DNA of 64,000 nt from an uncultured Roseburia sp. GTDB taxonomy: Bacteria; Bacillota_A; Clostridia; Lachnospirales; Lachnospiraceae. Shown piece by piece: positions 1 to 7,618 of this stretch. Below the pieces are notes generated by a model. The model was not told where the DNA came from and did no database searches. It was given only the letters and a program-made list of their open reading frames with translations. How positions within the stretch are numbered: position 1 is the first letter of the stretch; every line of letters begins with the position of its first letter. The stretch covers positions 1-64,000 of the forward strand of contig USRX01000008.1 in NCBI GenBank assembly GCA_900557275.1, in the 5' to 3' direction. A program made the translations under genes and the position numbers.

Positions 1-293
1 GGTGAGGAAAGTCCGGGCTTCACAGGGCAGGATGCCGGATAACGTCCGGTGGAGGCGACTCCAAGGATAGTGCAACAGAAATATACCGCCATATCTGATA
101 TGGTAAGGGTGGAAGGGCAGTGTAAGAGACTACCGCCTGGCTGGTAACAGACAGGGCATATGTAAACCCCATCCGAAGCAAGGCTGAACCGAAGCATTGA
201 CGTGGCCCGCCAGCTTCAGGTAGGTCGCTTGAATGTACTGGCAACAGTGCATCTAGATAGATGATCATCCAACGACATAACCCGGCTTATCGT
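1..293 (+). ncRNA. rnpB: RNase P RNA (3' portion)
   Basis: The catalytic RNA of ribonuclease P, which matures tRNA 5' ends. The window opens inside the gene: the conserved GAGGAAAGTCCGGGC block lies at 4-18, and the conserved 3' end ACCCGGCTTATCG lies near 280-292, ahead of a terminator. The 5' end is outside the window. The identification rests on these two signature blocks and their spacing. Confidence 0.93.
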
Positions 294-309
294 TCTGCTT
301 ATTTTATAG

Positions 310-337
310 CAGCCAGATTGTTCTGGCTGTTTTTTTA
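310..337 (+). terminator. rnpB terminator
   Basis: The stem AGCCAGA/TCTGGCT with a four-base loop is followed by a run of seven T, directly after the RNase P RNA. Confidence 0.85.
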
Positions 338-483
338 TCCCAACGGGTTTTCTTTTTTTGGATTGATATGTGCTTGCGGAATCATTTTTAGAAAAATTTT
401 AGAAGTACATTGATATTCTTGCGGTGAAAAATACAAATAAAAAATGCAAATCATAAAATCTTTCTTAAAAGATTGTAGTTCGG

Positions 484-521
484 TTGACAGTTGATACACA
501 TAAGGTTACCATTGTTATAAT
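484..521 (+). promoter_or_regulatory. Probable sigma-A promoter for 553-2547 operon
   Basis: A perfect TATAAT lies at 516-521. Upstream are two possible -35 boxes, TTGACA at 484 and TTGATA at 491; the nearer one gives a 19-base spacer. It sits about 30 bases before the first gene of the operon. Confidence 0.5.
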
Positions 522-552
522 GCGACTGAAAAGTAGAAAATGAGGTGGTTTT

Positions 553-948
553 TTGCGAGAACGAATGGAACGGTTTATGGCGGGTCGATATGGGATGGAT
601 CAGCTGAACAGATTTTTGAATATGGTATCACTGATCGTATTGATCGTGTCAATGTTTGTACGGATACCGATAATTTTTTATATCGCGGTAGCCCTTTTGA
701 TCTGGACTTATTTCCGCACATTTTCCAGAAATGTTGGAAAACGATATGAAGAGAATGAGCGTTTCCTTCGTGTTACGGGAAAGATAACCTCACGATTCCG
801 TAACCGGCGCTATTATCAGGAACAGAAGAAGATCTATCATTATTTTTACTGTCCTGGTTGTCGGCAGAAGGTGCGTGTTCCACGGGGAAAAGGTAAGATT
901 TGTATTACCTGTCCGAAATGCAGGATGGAATTTGTACGCAGGAGTTGA
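553..948 (+). CDS. Small membrane protein with C-terminal zinc ribbon
   Basis: Product of 131 aa, function unknown. It starts at TTG 553, preceded by GAGGTGG at 542-548. A hydrophobic stretch at about residues 24-55 forms one or two membrane segments. A basic linker follows, then two Cys pairs (CPGC near 99 and CPKC near 121) that would bind one zinc ion in a rubredoxin-like ribbon on the cytoplasmic side. It is the first gene of a three-gene operon, with its stop 5 bases before the next start. Such zinc ribbons can bind nucleic acid or protein, but nothing here says which. Confidence 0.75.
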   Translation: MRERMERFMAGRYGMDQLNRFLNMVSLIVLIVSMFVRIPIIFYIAVALLIWTYFRTFSRNVGKRYEENERFLRVTGKITSRFRNRRYYQEQKKIYHYFYCPGCRQKVRVPRGKGKICITCPKCRMEFVRRS

Positions 949-953
949 TCAGT

Positions 954-1811
954 ATGTTTGGATATATCAATATTAACAGAGCAGAAATGTCGGAAGAAGA
1001 TATGAAGATCTATCAGTCTTATTACTGTGGCTTGTGTCAGATTCTGCGCAAGAACAGCGGAATACGGGGACAGATGCTTCTCAATTATGATATGACATTT
1101 CTGATCGTTCTCTTATCAGGATTATATGAACTGGAAGATCATGAAAAAGAGTTTGTATGCGCGATACATCCGGGAAAGAAGAAACTTGCCAGAGTCAATG
1201 AGGCGACGCAGTATGCTGCGAAGATGAATGTGATCCTTGCCTATCACAATCTGGAAGATGACTGGCGGGATGACCGGGCATATGCAAAGCGCGCTATCTC
1301 ACAGATAATCCGCAAAGATTATCTGAAGATCGTCCGTGAATATCCGAGACAGGCAGAAGCGTTGGAGAAATATATGCACAGGCTGATCGATCTGGAGCAG
1401 ACCAAAGAGACAAATCTGGATCTTGTAGCAGGGATTACGGGCGAGATGCTGGGCGAGATCTTTGCCTGGAAAGAGGATATCTGGGCAGAAGAACTTCGGT
1501 GTCTGGGCTTTTACCTTGGAAAATTCATCTATTTGATGGATGCCTATGAGGATCTGGAGAAAGATGAAAAAGGCGGAAAATACAATCCGTTTCTGGATCT
1601 GCAAAAAGAAAACCCAAAGGATTATGAAACGATATCCAAGCTGATCCTTACCAGTATGATGTCGGAGTGTTCCAAATCCTTTGAGCGACTTCCTGTATTG
1701 CAGAATGCAGACATTATTCGAAATATTTTGTATTCCGGTGTCTGGTCCAAATATGAATATATACAGCTGAAAAAGAAAAAGAGGAGGAAGAATCGTGAAA
1801 AATCCGTATGA
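954..1811 (+). CDS. DUF5685 family protein
   Basis: Product of 285 aa resembling the DUF5685 family, common in Clostridia and of unknown function. The chosen start is ATG 954, with AGGAG at 940-944; it opens [12 protein letters not shown], the usual start of the family. A CGLC motif lies near residue 29, and the region around FVCAIHP near residue 70 holds another Cys, so metal binding is possible. The rest is mostly helical. It shares an operon with the zinc-ribbon protein before it and the DnaJ-like gene after it, which it overlaps by 17 bases. This recurrent pairing with a J-domain protein hints at a shared quality-control or envelope role (inference). Confidence 0.8.
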   Translation: MFGYININRAEMSEEDMKIYQSYYCGLCQILRKNSGIRGQMLLNYDMTFLIVLLSGLYELEDHEKEFVCAIHPGKKKLARVNEATQYAAKMNVILAYHNLEDDWRDDRAYAKRAISQIIRKDYLKIVREYPRQAEALEKYMHRLIDLEQTKETNLDLVAGITGEMLGEIFAWKEDIWAEELRCLGFYLGKFIYLMDAYEDLEKDEKGGKYNPFLDLQKENPKDYETISKLILTSMMSECSKSFERLPVLQNADIIRNILYSGVWSKYEYIQLKKKKRRKNREKSV

Positions 1812-2547
1812 GATATTAGGCGTTTCTCCTGGAGCAACAGATGAAGAAATAAAAAAGGCATACAGGATGATGAGTCGGAAATATCATCCGGATGCCAATG
1901 TCAACAGTCCGAATGCAGCTTATGCAGAGGAAAAATTTAAAGAGATACAGCAGGCGTATAATCAGATTATGCGTGAAAAACAGCAGGGCTATTCTGGTGG
2001 CTATCAAAATTCCTACGGAAGTGGAGGTTATCAGAATAGTGGCTACCAAAATCAGTCCTATGGAAGTGGAAGCTATCAGAATGGCGGTTATCAGAATCAG
2101 GGATATGGACAGCAGGGCTATCGGCAGAACACCGGATATGGTGGATTCTATGGTAATCAGTCCTATTATCAGAACCAGAGCCAGAACGATTCGCCACAGA
2201 TGCGCGCCGCTGCCAATTATATCAGCAATGGTTATTTTCAGGAAGCACTCAATGTGCTGAACGGGATTTCAGAACGCAATGCACGTTGGTATTTTTATGC
2301 GGCAGCAGCCAATCAGGGTGCAGGCAATAATGTGACGGCGATGGAATACGCCCGGAAAGCTGTTGAGATGGAGCCGAGCAATCTGGAATATCGTCAGTTC
2401 CTTCAGAATCTGGAATTCGGTGGAACCTGGTATCAGAACATGGGGCAGGCTTATCAGAAACCATTCAGCAATGCGGCGGGCATGTGCCTGACCATGTGCT
2501 GTCTGTCAGCAGTCTTTAGCGGCATGTGTTGCCGTCCATTCTGTTAG
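1795..2547 (+). CDS. DnaJ-domain protein with YQN-rich linker and TPR-like tail
   Basis: A 250-aa J-domain protein. GTG start at 1795 with GAGGAGG upstream. Residues 1-65 are a canonical J domain with the HPD motif (near residue 32) that stimulates DnaK ATPase. Residues of about 66-125 are a low-complexity Gly/Tyr/Gln/Asn linker made of short YQN and GGYQN repeats. Residues 135-205 look like one or two TPR units (N-terminal half [16 protein letters not shown], second half [19 protein letters not shown]). The last 25 residues are hydrophobic with six Cys. It lacks the DnaJ zinc-finger and substrate domains, so it is a specialised co-chaperone and not DnaJ itself. Last gene of the operon. Confidence 0.85.
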   Translation: MKNPYEILGVSPGATDEEIKKAYRMMSRKYHPDANVNSPNAAYAEEKFKEIQQAYNQIMREKQQGYSGGYQNSYGSGGYQNSGYQNQSYGSGSYQNGGYQNQGYGQQGYRQNTGYGGFYGNQSYYQNQSQNDSPQMRAAANYISNGYFQEALNVLNGISERNARWYFYAAAANQGAGNNVTAMEYARKAVEMEPSNLEYRQFLQNLEFGGTWYQNMGQAYQKPFSNAAGMCLTMCCLSAVFSGMCCRPFC

Positions 2548-3057
2548 AGGATTTGTTGGTCAGCAGAGTTGCAAATGCGATATATCATAAAGATATATTT
2601 TAATGAAAGTGTATGTCATGTAACACATGGCATTTACTTTTGATTTCAAATGGGAACGTTCTCATGTGGTAGAACCAAAGTAAACTGTATAATTGGTATA
2701 TATGTATAAGAAAACAGAGGAAGTATGCAAGATTTTTGATTTTCCTGCCAAAAAAAGAGAAATAAACAGTTGTTTTTAGAAGATAAATGCTAAAAAAAGA
2801 TTATTTCCTCGTAAAATATTTAAAAATGCATAATTTAAAAAGAAAAAAGGAGAAAAAATAGTGTGAAATTCACAATACTGTTTTGCCGGGTTACCAAAAA
2901 GCGTCGTAATATGTGCATGATTTTACACAAATTATAATTCTTGACAAATATTTGCTATCATGTGATAATCTCTCCCAACAATAAAACCGAAAGAAAAGTT
3001 ATTATTGTCAGTATTTATTTTTCAGAATTGCTAATGTTTTGGAAAGGATGAAAACTC
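2548..3057. other. AT-rich intergenic region
   Basis: About 510 bases between the DnaJ-like gene and the HPr-like gene. There is no coding signal. I see A-rich tracts and, near the right end, the promoter listed at 2941. No clear terminator could be assigned to the upstream operon. Confidence 0.6.
2941..2969 (+). promoter_or_regulatory. Sigma-A promoter of the HPr-like gene
   Basis: TTGACA at 2941-2946, a 17-base spacer and GATAAT at 2964-2969, about 90 bases before the start codon. Confidence 0.75.
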
Positions 3058-3285
3058 ATGGAAGAGAAAAAGATTAAATTTACACAGACCAGTGATGTAC
3101 AGGAATTTGTAAAAGCAGCAGCTGACTGTAATTTTGATATTAATATGCATTACGAAAGAGCTATCGTAGATGCAAAGTCATTTTTGGGCGTATTAAGTCT
3201 CGGACTGTCTAAAATTGTAACTGTAAAATATGTAGGACAGAATGGAGCTTTCGAGTCTATACTTGCAAAATATGCAGTTGCATAA
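3058..3285 (+). CDS. HPr-like protein lacking the active-site histidine
   Basis: A 75-aa protein of the HPr fold, slightly shorter than HPr (about 85-88 aa). ATG 3058 with GGAAAGGA upstream. The segment DAKSFLGVLSLGL (residues 39-51) matches the HPr region around regulatory Ser46. The N-terminal GLHARPA-type loop with phosphorylatable His15 is absent: the equivalent region reads QTSDVQEFVKAA. It therefore cannot pass phosphate from EI to EII in the usual way. A Crh-like regulatory role through Ser phosphorylation by HPr kinase is possible (inference). Monocistronic: own promoter upstream, terminator downstream. Confidence 0.8.
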   Translation: MEEKKIKFTQTSDVQEFVKAAADCNFDINMHYERAIVDAKSFLGVLSLGLSKIVTVKYVGQNGAFESILAKYAVA

Positions 3286-3319
3286 ACAAAACAGTATTGT
3301 ATAAAAATCTGGTAATTAT

Positions 3320-3358
3320 TTGTACTGCCGATATCTGGCGGTTTATTGGAACTTCATA
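3320..3358 (+). promoter_or_regulatory. Recurring TTGTACTGCCGA hairpin element, copy 1
   Basis: A 12-base block at 3320-3331 recurs exactly at 21887 and 37686. Here CTGCC pairs with GGCGG to form a small hairpin, followed by GGAACTTCATATGAAG, itself palindromic. It lies about 15 bases after a TATAAA-like box and about 60 bases before a terminator. It could be the start of a short RNA or the 3' part of the hpr transcript. Function unknown. Confidence 0.4.
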
Positions 3359-3392
3359 TGAAGATGAAGAAGTAAAAACAAGATTAAAAAGA

Positions 3393-3429
3393 TGCCTTAT
3401 TGCAAAAATATGCAATAAGGCGCTTTTTT
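3393..3429 (+). terminator. Terminator after the HPr-like gene
   Basis: The stem GCCTTATTGCA/TGCAATAAGGC is followed by CGCTTTTTTA. Confidence 0.85.
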
Positions 3430-3702
3430 ATATAATAAACGATATACAATGAGAAGGAGCGTTGTAAGGAAAAACCGCAAGACTGGGGATGAATATGAAA
3501 AAGTGATTTTTGGAAGCAGCCATATAGACGGGTTCTGTAAGAATGAACCATAAAAGATAGATATTGTACTTACAGAAAAGATTCGCTACAATGATGTTTG
3601 TAACGTAACGGCTGCTTTTCTTATGCAAACAGGAGAGTAATGCTGAAGTATAGAGAAAGAAAAAGAAAGACAGAGAGGAAATAATCTGATTTTGTAAGTA
3701 GC

Positions 3703-6081
3703 ATGATGGATACAGATACACAGCCAAAACAGATCATAAAGATGTCCGTTCGAAATCTGGTGGAATTTATTCTGCGCAGCGGAGACATTGACAACCGAAA
3801 AGGAAAAGCTGCGGAGCGGGAAGCCATGCAGGAGGGCAGTCGCATCCACCGCAAGATTCAGCGGCGCATGGGGACGGATTATTATGCAGAAGTTCCGTTG
3901 AAAACAGAGATTGAGACAGAAAACTATATCCTGCGTCTGGAGGGCCGGGCAGACGGGATCATCCGACCGGCGGATAAAAAGAAGCTGGTTACCATCGATG
4001 AGATCAAAGGCGTTTACCGTGATGTGCAGGAAATGGAAGAGGCGGTTCCCGTTCATTTGGCGCAGGCAAAGTGCTATGCCTGTATCTACGCAGCGCAGCA
4101 GGAACTGGAAGAGATCCGGGTACAGATGACCTATTGCAACATAGACACGGAAGAAATCCGTTATTTCCATTCCGATTATAAATTGCAGGAATTGAAAGAA
4201 TGGTTCCATGCCCTGATCGGAGAATGGAAGAAATGGGCGGATTTTCAGTACGAATGGGGAATCCGCTGCCGTACATCCTGTCAGGCACTGGCATTTCCCT
4301 TTCCTTATCGAAAAGGACAGAAAAAACTGATCACAGATGTCTATCGGACGCTGATCCGTAAAAAAATGTTGTTTTTGCAGGCTCCCACAGGTGTTGGAAA
4401 AACGATATCTACCGTATTTCCGGCAGTGAAAGCCGTAGGGGAAGGCTATGGAAACAAGATTTTTTATCTGACTGCCAAGACGATCACAAGAACAGTAGCC
4501 AAAGATACATTTTCCATACTGAAGGAACAGGGCTTGCAGGCGAAAGTACTGGAACTTACGGCAAAAGAAAAAATGTGCGTCTGTGATGAGGCAGACTGCA
4601 ATCCAATCAGCTGTCCAAGGGCAAAAGGACATTTTGATCGGATCAACGATGCGGTCTATGATCTGCTCAACAGTGACAGAGAACTGGATCGGGAAACAAT
4701 CCTGCAGCAGGCGGAGCGATTTCAGGTGTGTCCTTTTGAACTGAGCCTGGATACTGCGTTGTGGTCAGATGTCATCATCTGTGATTATAATTATGTATTT
4801 GACCCGAATATTTATTTAAAGCGCTTTTTCGCAGAGGAGATCAAAGGCGAGTATTATTTTCTTGTAGATGAAGCCCACAATCTGGTGGAGCGGGGACGTG
4901 AGATGTACAGTGCCTGTCTGGTAAAAGAAGATTTTCTGCACCAGAAGAAGCTTCTTCGCAAGTACAACATGAAGTTGGTCTCCCTGCTGGAAAAATGCAA
5001 TCGACAGATGCTGGAATGGAAGCGGGAATGTGAGCGGTATACCGTGTATGAGAATATCGGTGCATTTATCTTTTCCCTCATGCGTCTGGCAGCGGAACTG
5101 GATCTGTTTTTCCGGAAAGCCGGGGATTTTCCGGAGCGGAAAGAGATATCGGAATTTTATCTGAAACTGCGGCATTTTATGAATATGTATGAGATTCTGG
5201 ATGAAAATTATGTAATTTATACGGATTTTGACGGGGAAGGAAATTTCCGATTGCATCTGTATTGTGTGGATCCGGCGAAAAATCTGCAGGAACGGCTGGA
5301 TCGTGGACTGGCGACGGTATACTTTTCTGCGACATTGCTTCCGGTGCAGTATTACAAACAGCTGTTGAGCACGAGAACAGATAATTATGCAGTGTATGCA
5401 GAATCTGTATTTTCGCCAAACCAGCGTCTGCTGGCGGTGGGGACGGATGTGAGCAGCCTGTATACAAGGCGGACGGAAGCGGAGTATCAGCGCATGGCTT
5501 CTTATATAAAGAAGACAGCTTCGGCACAGCAGGGAAATTATCTTGTCTTTTTCCCTTCCTATCAGTTGATGCAGGATGTGTTTACCTGTTTTTTGCAACA
5601 GAATCTGGGGAAAATGGACTGCATCATACAGGAATCCAATATGACGGAGCAGAAGCGGGAGGAATTTCTGGAAGAATTTCAAAAAGAACGGAAGCAGTCG
5701 CTGGTGGCATTTGGCGTTATGGGAGGAATCTTTTCAGAAGGCATTGACTTGAGAGAAGAGCAGCTGATCGGCGTTCTGATCGTAGGAACCGGTCTGCCCC
5801 AGATCTGTACCGAACGGGAGATCCTGCGGCGGTATTATGAAAAACAAAATGGAATGGGATTTGATTATGCCTATCTCTATCCGGGTATGAATAAAGTATT
5901 GCAGGCAGCGGGGAGAGTGATTCGTACCGTGAATGACAGAGGCATTATCCTGCTCATGGATCAGCGCTTCCGGCGACGGGAATATCAGGAACTGTTTCCA
6001 AGGGAATGGAGCGGGCATCACGTCTGTACGCTGGATACAGTAGAAGAACTGCTGGTGGATTTCTGGAAAAATAGGATATAG
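3703..6081 (+). CDS. PD-(D/E)XK nuclease fused to XPD/DinG-type Fe-S helicase
   Basis: A 792-aa DNA repair enzyme. Residues of about 1-160 look like a RecB/Cas4-type nuclease: GRADGII (near 85), DEIKG (near 104) and QAKCYA (near 124) are the expected motifs. From about 215 it is a superfamily 2 helicase of the XPD/DinG class: Walker A APTGVGKT near 227, a four-Cys stretch CVCDEADCNPISC (near 288-300) that would hold a 4Fe-4S cluster, and DEAH near 388. The C-terminal RecA domain ends with the Q.AGRVIR motif VI near 732. The family is common in Firmicutes as a stand-alone gene. The start is uncertain: ATG 3703 has no clear ribosome site, and ATG 3742 (MSVRNLVEF) is an alternative. Confidence 0.88.
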   Translation: MMDTDTQPKQIIKMSVRNLVEFILRSGDIDNRKGKAAEREAMQEGSRIHRKIQRRMGTDYYAEVPLKTEIETENYILRLEGRADGIIRPADKKKLVTIDEIKGVYRDVQEMEEAVPVHLAQAKCYACIYAAQQELEEIRVQMTYCNIDTEEIRYFHSDYKLQELKEWFHALIGEWKKWADFQYEWGIRCRTSCQALAFPFPYRKGQKKLITDVYRTLIRKKMLFLQAPTGVGKTISTVFPAVKAVGEGYGNKIFYLTAKTITRTVAKDTFSILKEQGLQAKVLELTAKEKMCVCDEADCNPISCPRAKGHFDRINDAVYDLLNSDRELDRETILQQAERFQVCPFELSLDTALWSDVIICDYNYVFDPNIYLKRFFAEEIKGEYYFLVDEAHNLVERGREMYSACLVKEDFLHQKKLLRKYNMKLVSLLEKCNRQMLEWKRECERYTVYENIGAFIFSLMRLAAELDLFFRKAGDFPERKEISEFYLKLRHFMNMYEILDENYVIYTDFDGEGNFRLHLYCVDPAKNLQERLDRGLATVYFSATLLPVQYYKQLLSTRTDNYAVYAESVFSPNQRLLAVGTDVSSLYTRRTEAEYQRMASYIKKTASAQQGNYLVFFPSYQLMQDVFTCFLQQNLGKMDCIIQESNMTEQKREEFLEEFQKERKQSLVAFGVMGGIFSEGIDLREEQLIGVLIVGTGLPQICTEREILRRYYEKQNGMGFDYAYLYPGMNKVLQAAGRVIRTVNDRGIILLMDQRFRRREYQELFPREWSGHHVCTLDTVEELLVDFWKNRI

Positions 6082-6140
6082 AAAACAGCAGATATGTCAG
6101 AGACTATTTTAGCATGTCATGACATATCTGCTGTTTTGAT
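6082..6140. terminator. Bidirectional terminator between helicase and LysR genes
   Basis: A perfect 18-bp stem, AAAACAGCAGATATGTCA with its complement at 6120-6137, lies between convergent genes. A-tracts on the left and T-tracts on the right let it serve both strands. Confidence 0.85.
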
Positions 6141-6220
6141 ATATGAAAAAATTTGTTAATACATAAATGTTTTATAAGGTTTCTGACTTCAGAAGACTTA
6201 CTCTTATAAACTATTAATAT

Positions 6221-7111
6221 TTACAGCGATAACGTAGGCAGCAGCTCTAAAAATTTTACCGTTGCATCTGTGATCGGTAACGATGGATTGATCGCTGCCA
6301 CGATCTGACGGGAAGGCATCTTTTCCTTCACTTTTAATGTGATCAGGTCTTTGGAATTCGACAGAAGACAATAATCCGGCACAAAAGCAATGCCAAGACC
6401 GATCTTGGCCAGATCGATGAGCAAGTCATTACTGCTCAGTTCCACATCCGGCAGAAGCTCCAGCTGGTGCTGTAAAAACAGGTTGTGCAAAAACTCACTG
6501 GTGGTGCATTTCCGATCCAGCGTAAGGATTGGATAATCTTTGATCTCCGAGAGGGAAAGCTCCTGATTTTCCAGAGGAAAATATGTCGGATTCGACACAA
6601 ACACATCCCGGAATTCCCAGATTGTCTTTTGGATATAAGACTGGTTCAGGCGGGCATTTGGAGAGTTTGTCACAATCATATCTACCTTTCCCTGTTCCAG
6701 CAAATCTACGCAGGCCAGGGAAGTGGCATTAGTAACCTTGATGGGAACTTTTGGATATTTTTTATGGAACTGTTTCAGATGCGGTACCAGAAGATAGCGG
6801 CAGATCGTATCACTGGCTCCGATGTGAAGCTGTCCGAGACCGAGGCTTTGCCGGTCTGTAAGCTGGTTTTCGCCGCGCTGAATCAGATTCATGGCAGGCT
6901 CGATGTGCTTCAGCAGCACTTTGCCCGCCGGAGTAAGCTGTACACGTTTTGTACTGCGTATAAAAAGTGGCTGTTCCAGTTTGCGCTCCAGCGTTTTGAT
7001 AGACTGGCTGACCGCGGACTGGGAAATAAAAAGATGTTTGCTTGCCTCAGAAAAGCTCAAAGAGGTTGCAACATAGTAAAAAACTTTATATAATTCATAA
7101 TTGATATCCAT
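6221..7111 (-). CDS. LysR-family transcriptional regulator
   Basis: A 296-aa LysR-type regulator. Residues 1-60 are the winged helix-turn-helix, with the typical FSEASKHLFISQSAVSQSIK recognition segment. From about 90 it is the periplasmic-binding-like effector domain. ATG at 7111, with AAGGAG upstream on this strand. The regulated genes are not evident: the neighbour behind it is convergent, and purL in front is divergent. Its promoter region carries two tandem copies of the 80-bp repeat, oriented toward it. Confidence 0.92.
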   Translation of the reverse strand: MDINYELYKVFYYVATSLSFSEASKHLFISQSAVSQSIKTLERKLEQPLFIRSTKRVQLTPAGKVLLKHIEPAMNLIQRGENQLTDRQSLGLGQLHIGASDTICRYLLVPHLKQFHKKYPKVPIKVTNATSLACVDLLEQGKVDMIVTNSPNARLNQSYIQKTIWEFRDVFVSNPTYFPLENQELSLSEIKDYPILTLDRKCTTSEFLHNLFLQHQLELLPDVELSSNDLLIDLAKIGLGIAFVPDYCLLSNSKDLITLKVKEKMPSRQIVAAINPSLPITDATVKFLELLPTLSL

Positions 7112-7148
7112 AAGTAAAAAAGACTCCTTTGCTGATACTCTTATGCTT

Positions 7149-7320
7149 ATTATATCATGAACAAAAACAGTTCATGATCAGTATTCGCCGTTCGTCAATC
7201 ATACGAGTATGTTGACTCTCTTGCGCTCATTATATCATGAACAAAAACAGTTCATGATCAGTATTCGCCGTTCGTCAATCATGCGAGCATGTTGACTCTC
7301 TTACGCTTATTATATCATAA
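7149..7320 (-). repeat. 80-bp promoter-proximal repeat, two tandem units plus a partial
   Basis: Two complete 80-bp units (7149-7228, 7229-7308) and a short remnant, read on the minus strand toward the LysR gene. Each unit ends with TGATATAAT, an extended -10 sequence, preceded by the stem TCATGAAC/GTTCATGA. A second hairpin starts with GTCAACATAC or GTCAACATGC and closes with TTGAC. The last TATAAT is 38 bases before the LysR start codon. Related units are at 17606, 41967 and 55841. Confidence 0.85.
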
Positions 7321-7489
7321 AGTACAGCTTATAGGTGCTTAATATTCAGTAAGCATAAAAAACATGTTTTACGTAGAAAAACAATATATTAACTTATCTT
7401 ATAGAAAGAATTAAATATATTAATTTTTCTAATCTCTAAAAGTACGTTATACTTATGCTGATATCAAAGATACTGACAGAATTTTCTGA

Positions 7490-7595
7490 TGCATGCCTGA
7501 AACACCCCGGACAGTGATTCCGGAGATAAACGTTTCTGCATGTATTGAAAAATGAACGCCCGGTAAGATTCATTCAGAGAAGATTCCGGGAGAAC
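7490..7595 (+). promoter_or_regulatory. Structured purL leader
   Basis: The 5' leader of purL can fold into two elements. The first has outer arms CATGC and GCATG, inner arms GAAAC and GTTTC, and an enclosed stem CCGGA/TCCGG. The second is CCCGG/CCGGG spanning 7560-7590, just before the ribosome site TTTGGAGGA. It does not match the consensus of the purine, ZTP, PRPP or THF riboswitches as I recall them. A regulatory role is inferred only from structure and position. Confidence 0.4.
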
Positions 7596-7618
7596 ATCTG
7601 ATTGTTTGGAGGAAAAAT

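Noticed and set aside
540..749. 69-codon gene starting at ATG 540
   Set aside because: Out of frame with the better-supported zinc-ribbon gene that has a ribosome site and a homology-like pattern.
7490..7595. Purine (guanine/adenine) riboswitch before purL
   Set aside because: A GTTTCT string resembles part of the core, but the TATA and CCGTAA blocks and the three-way junction are absent.
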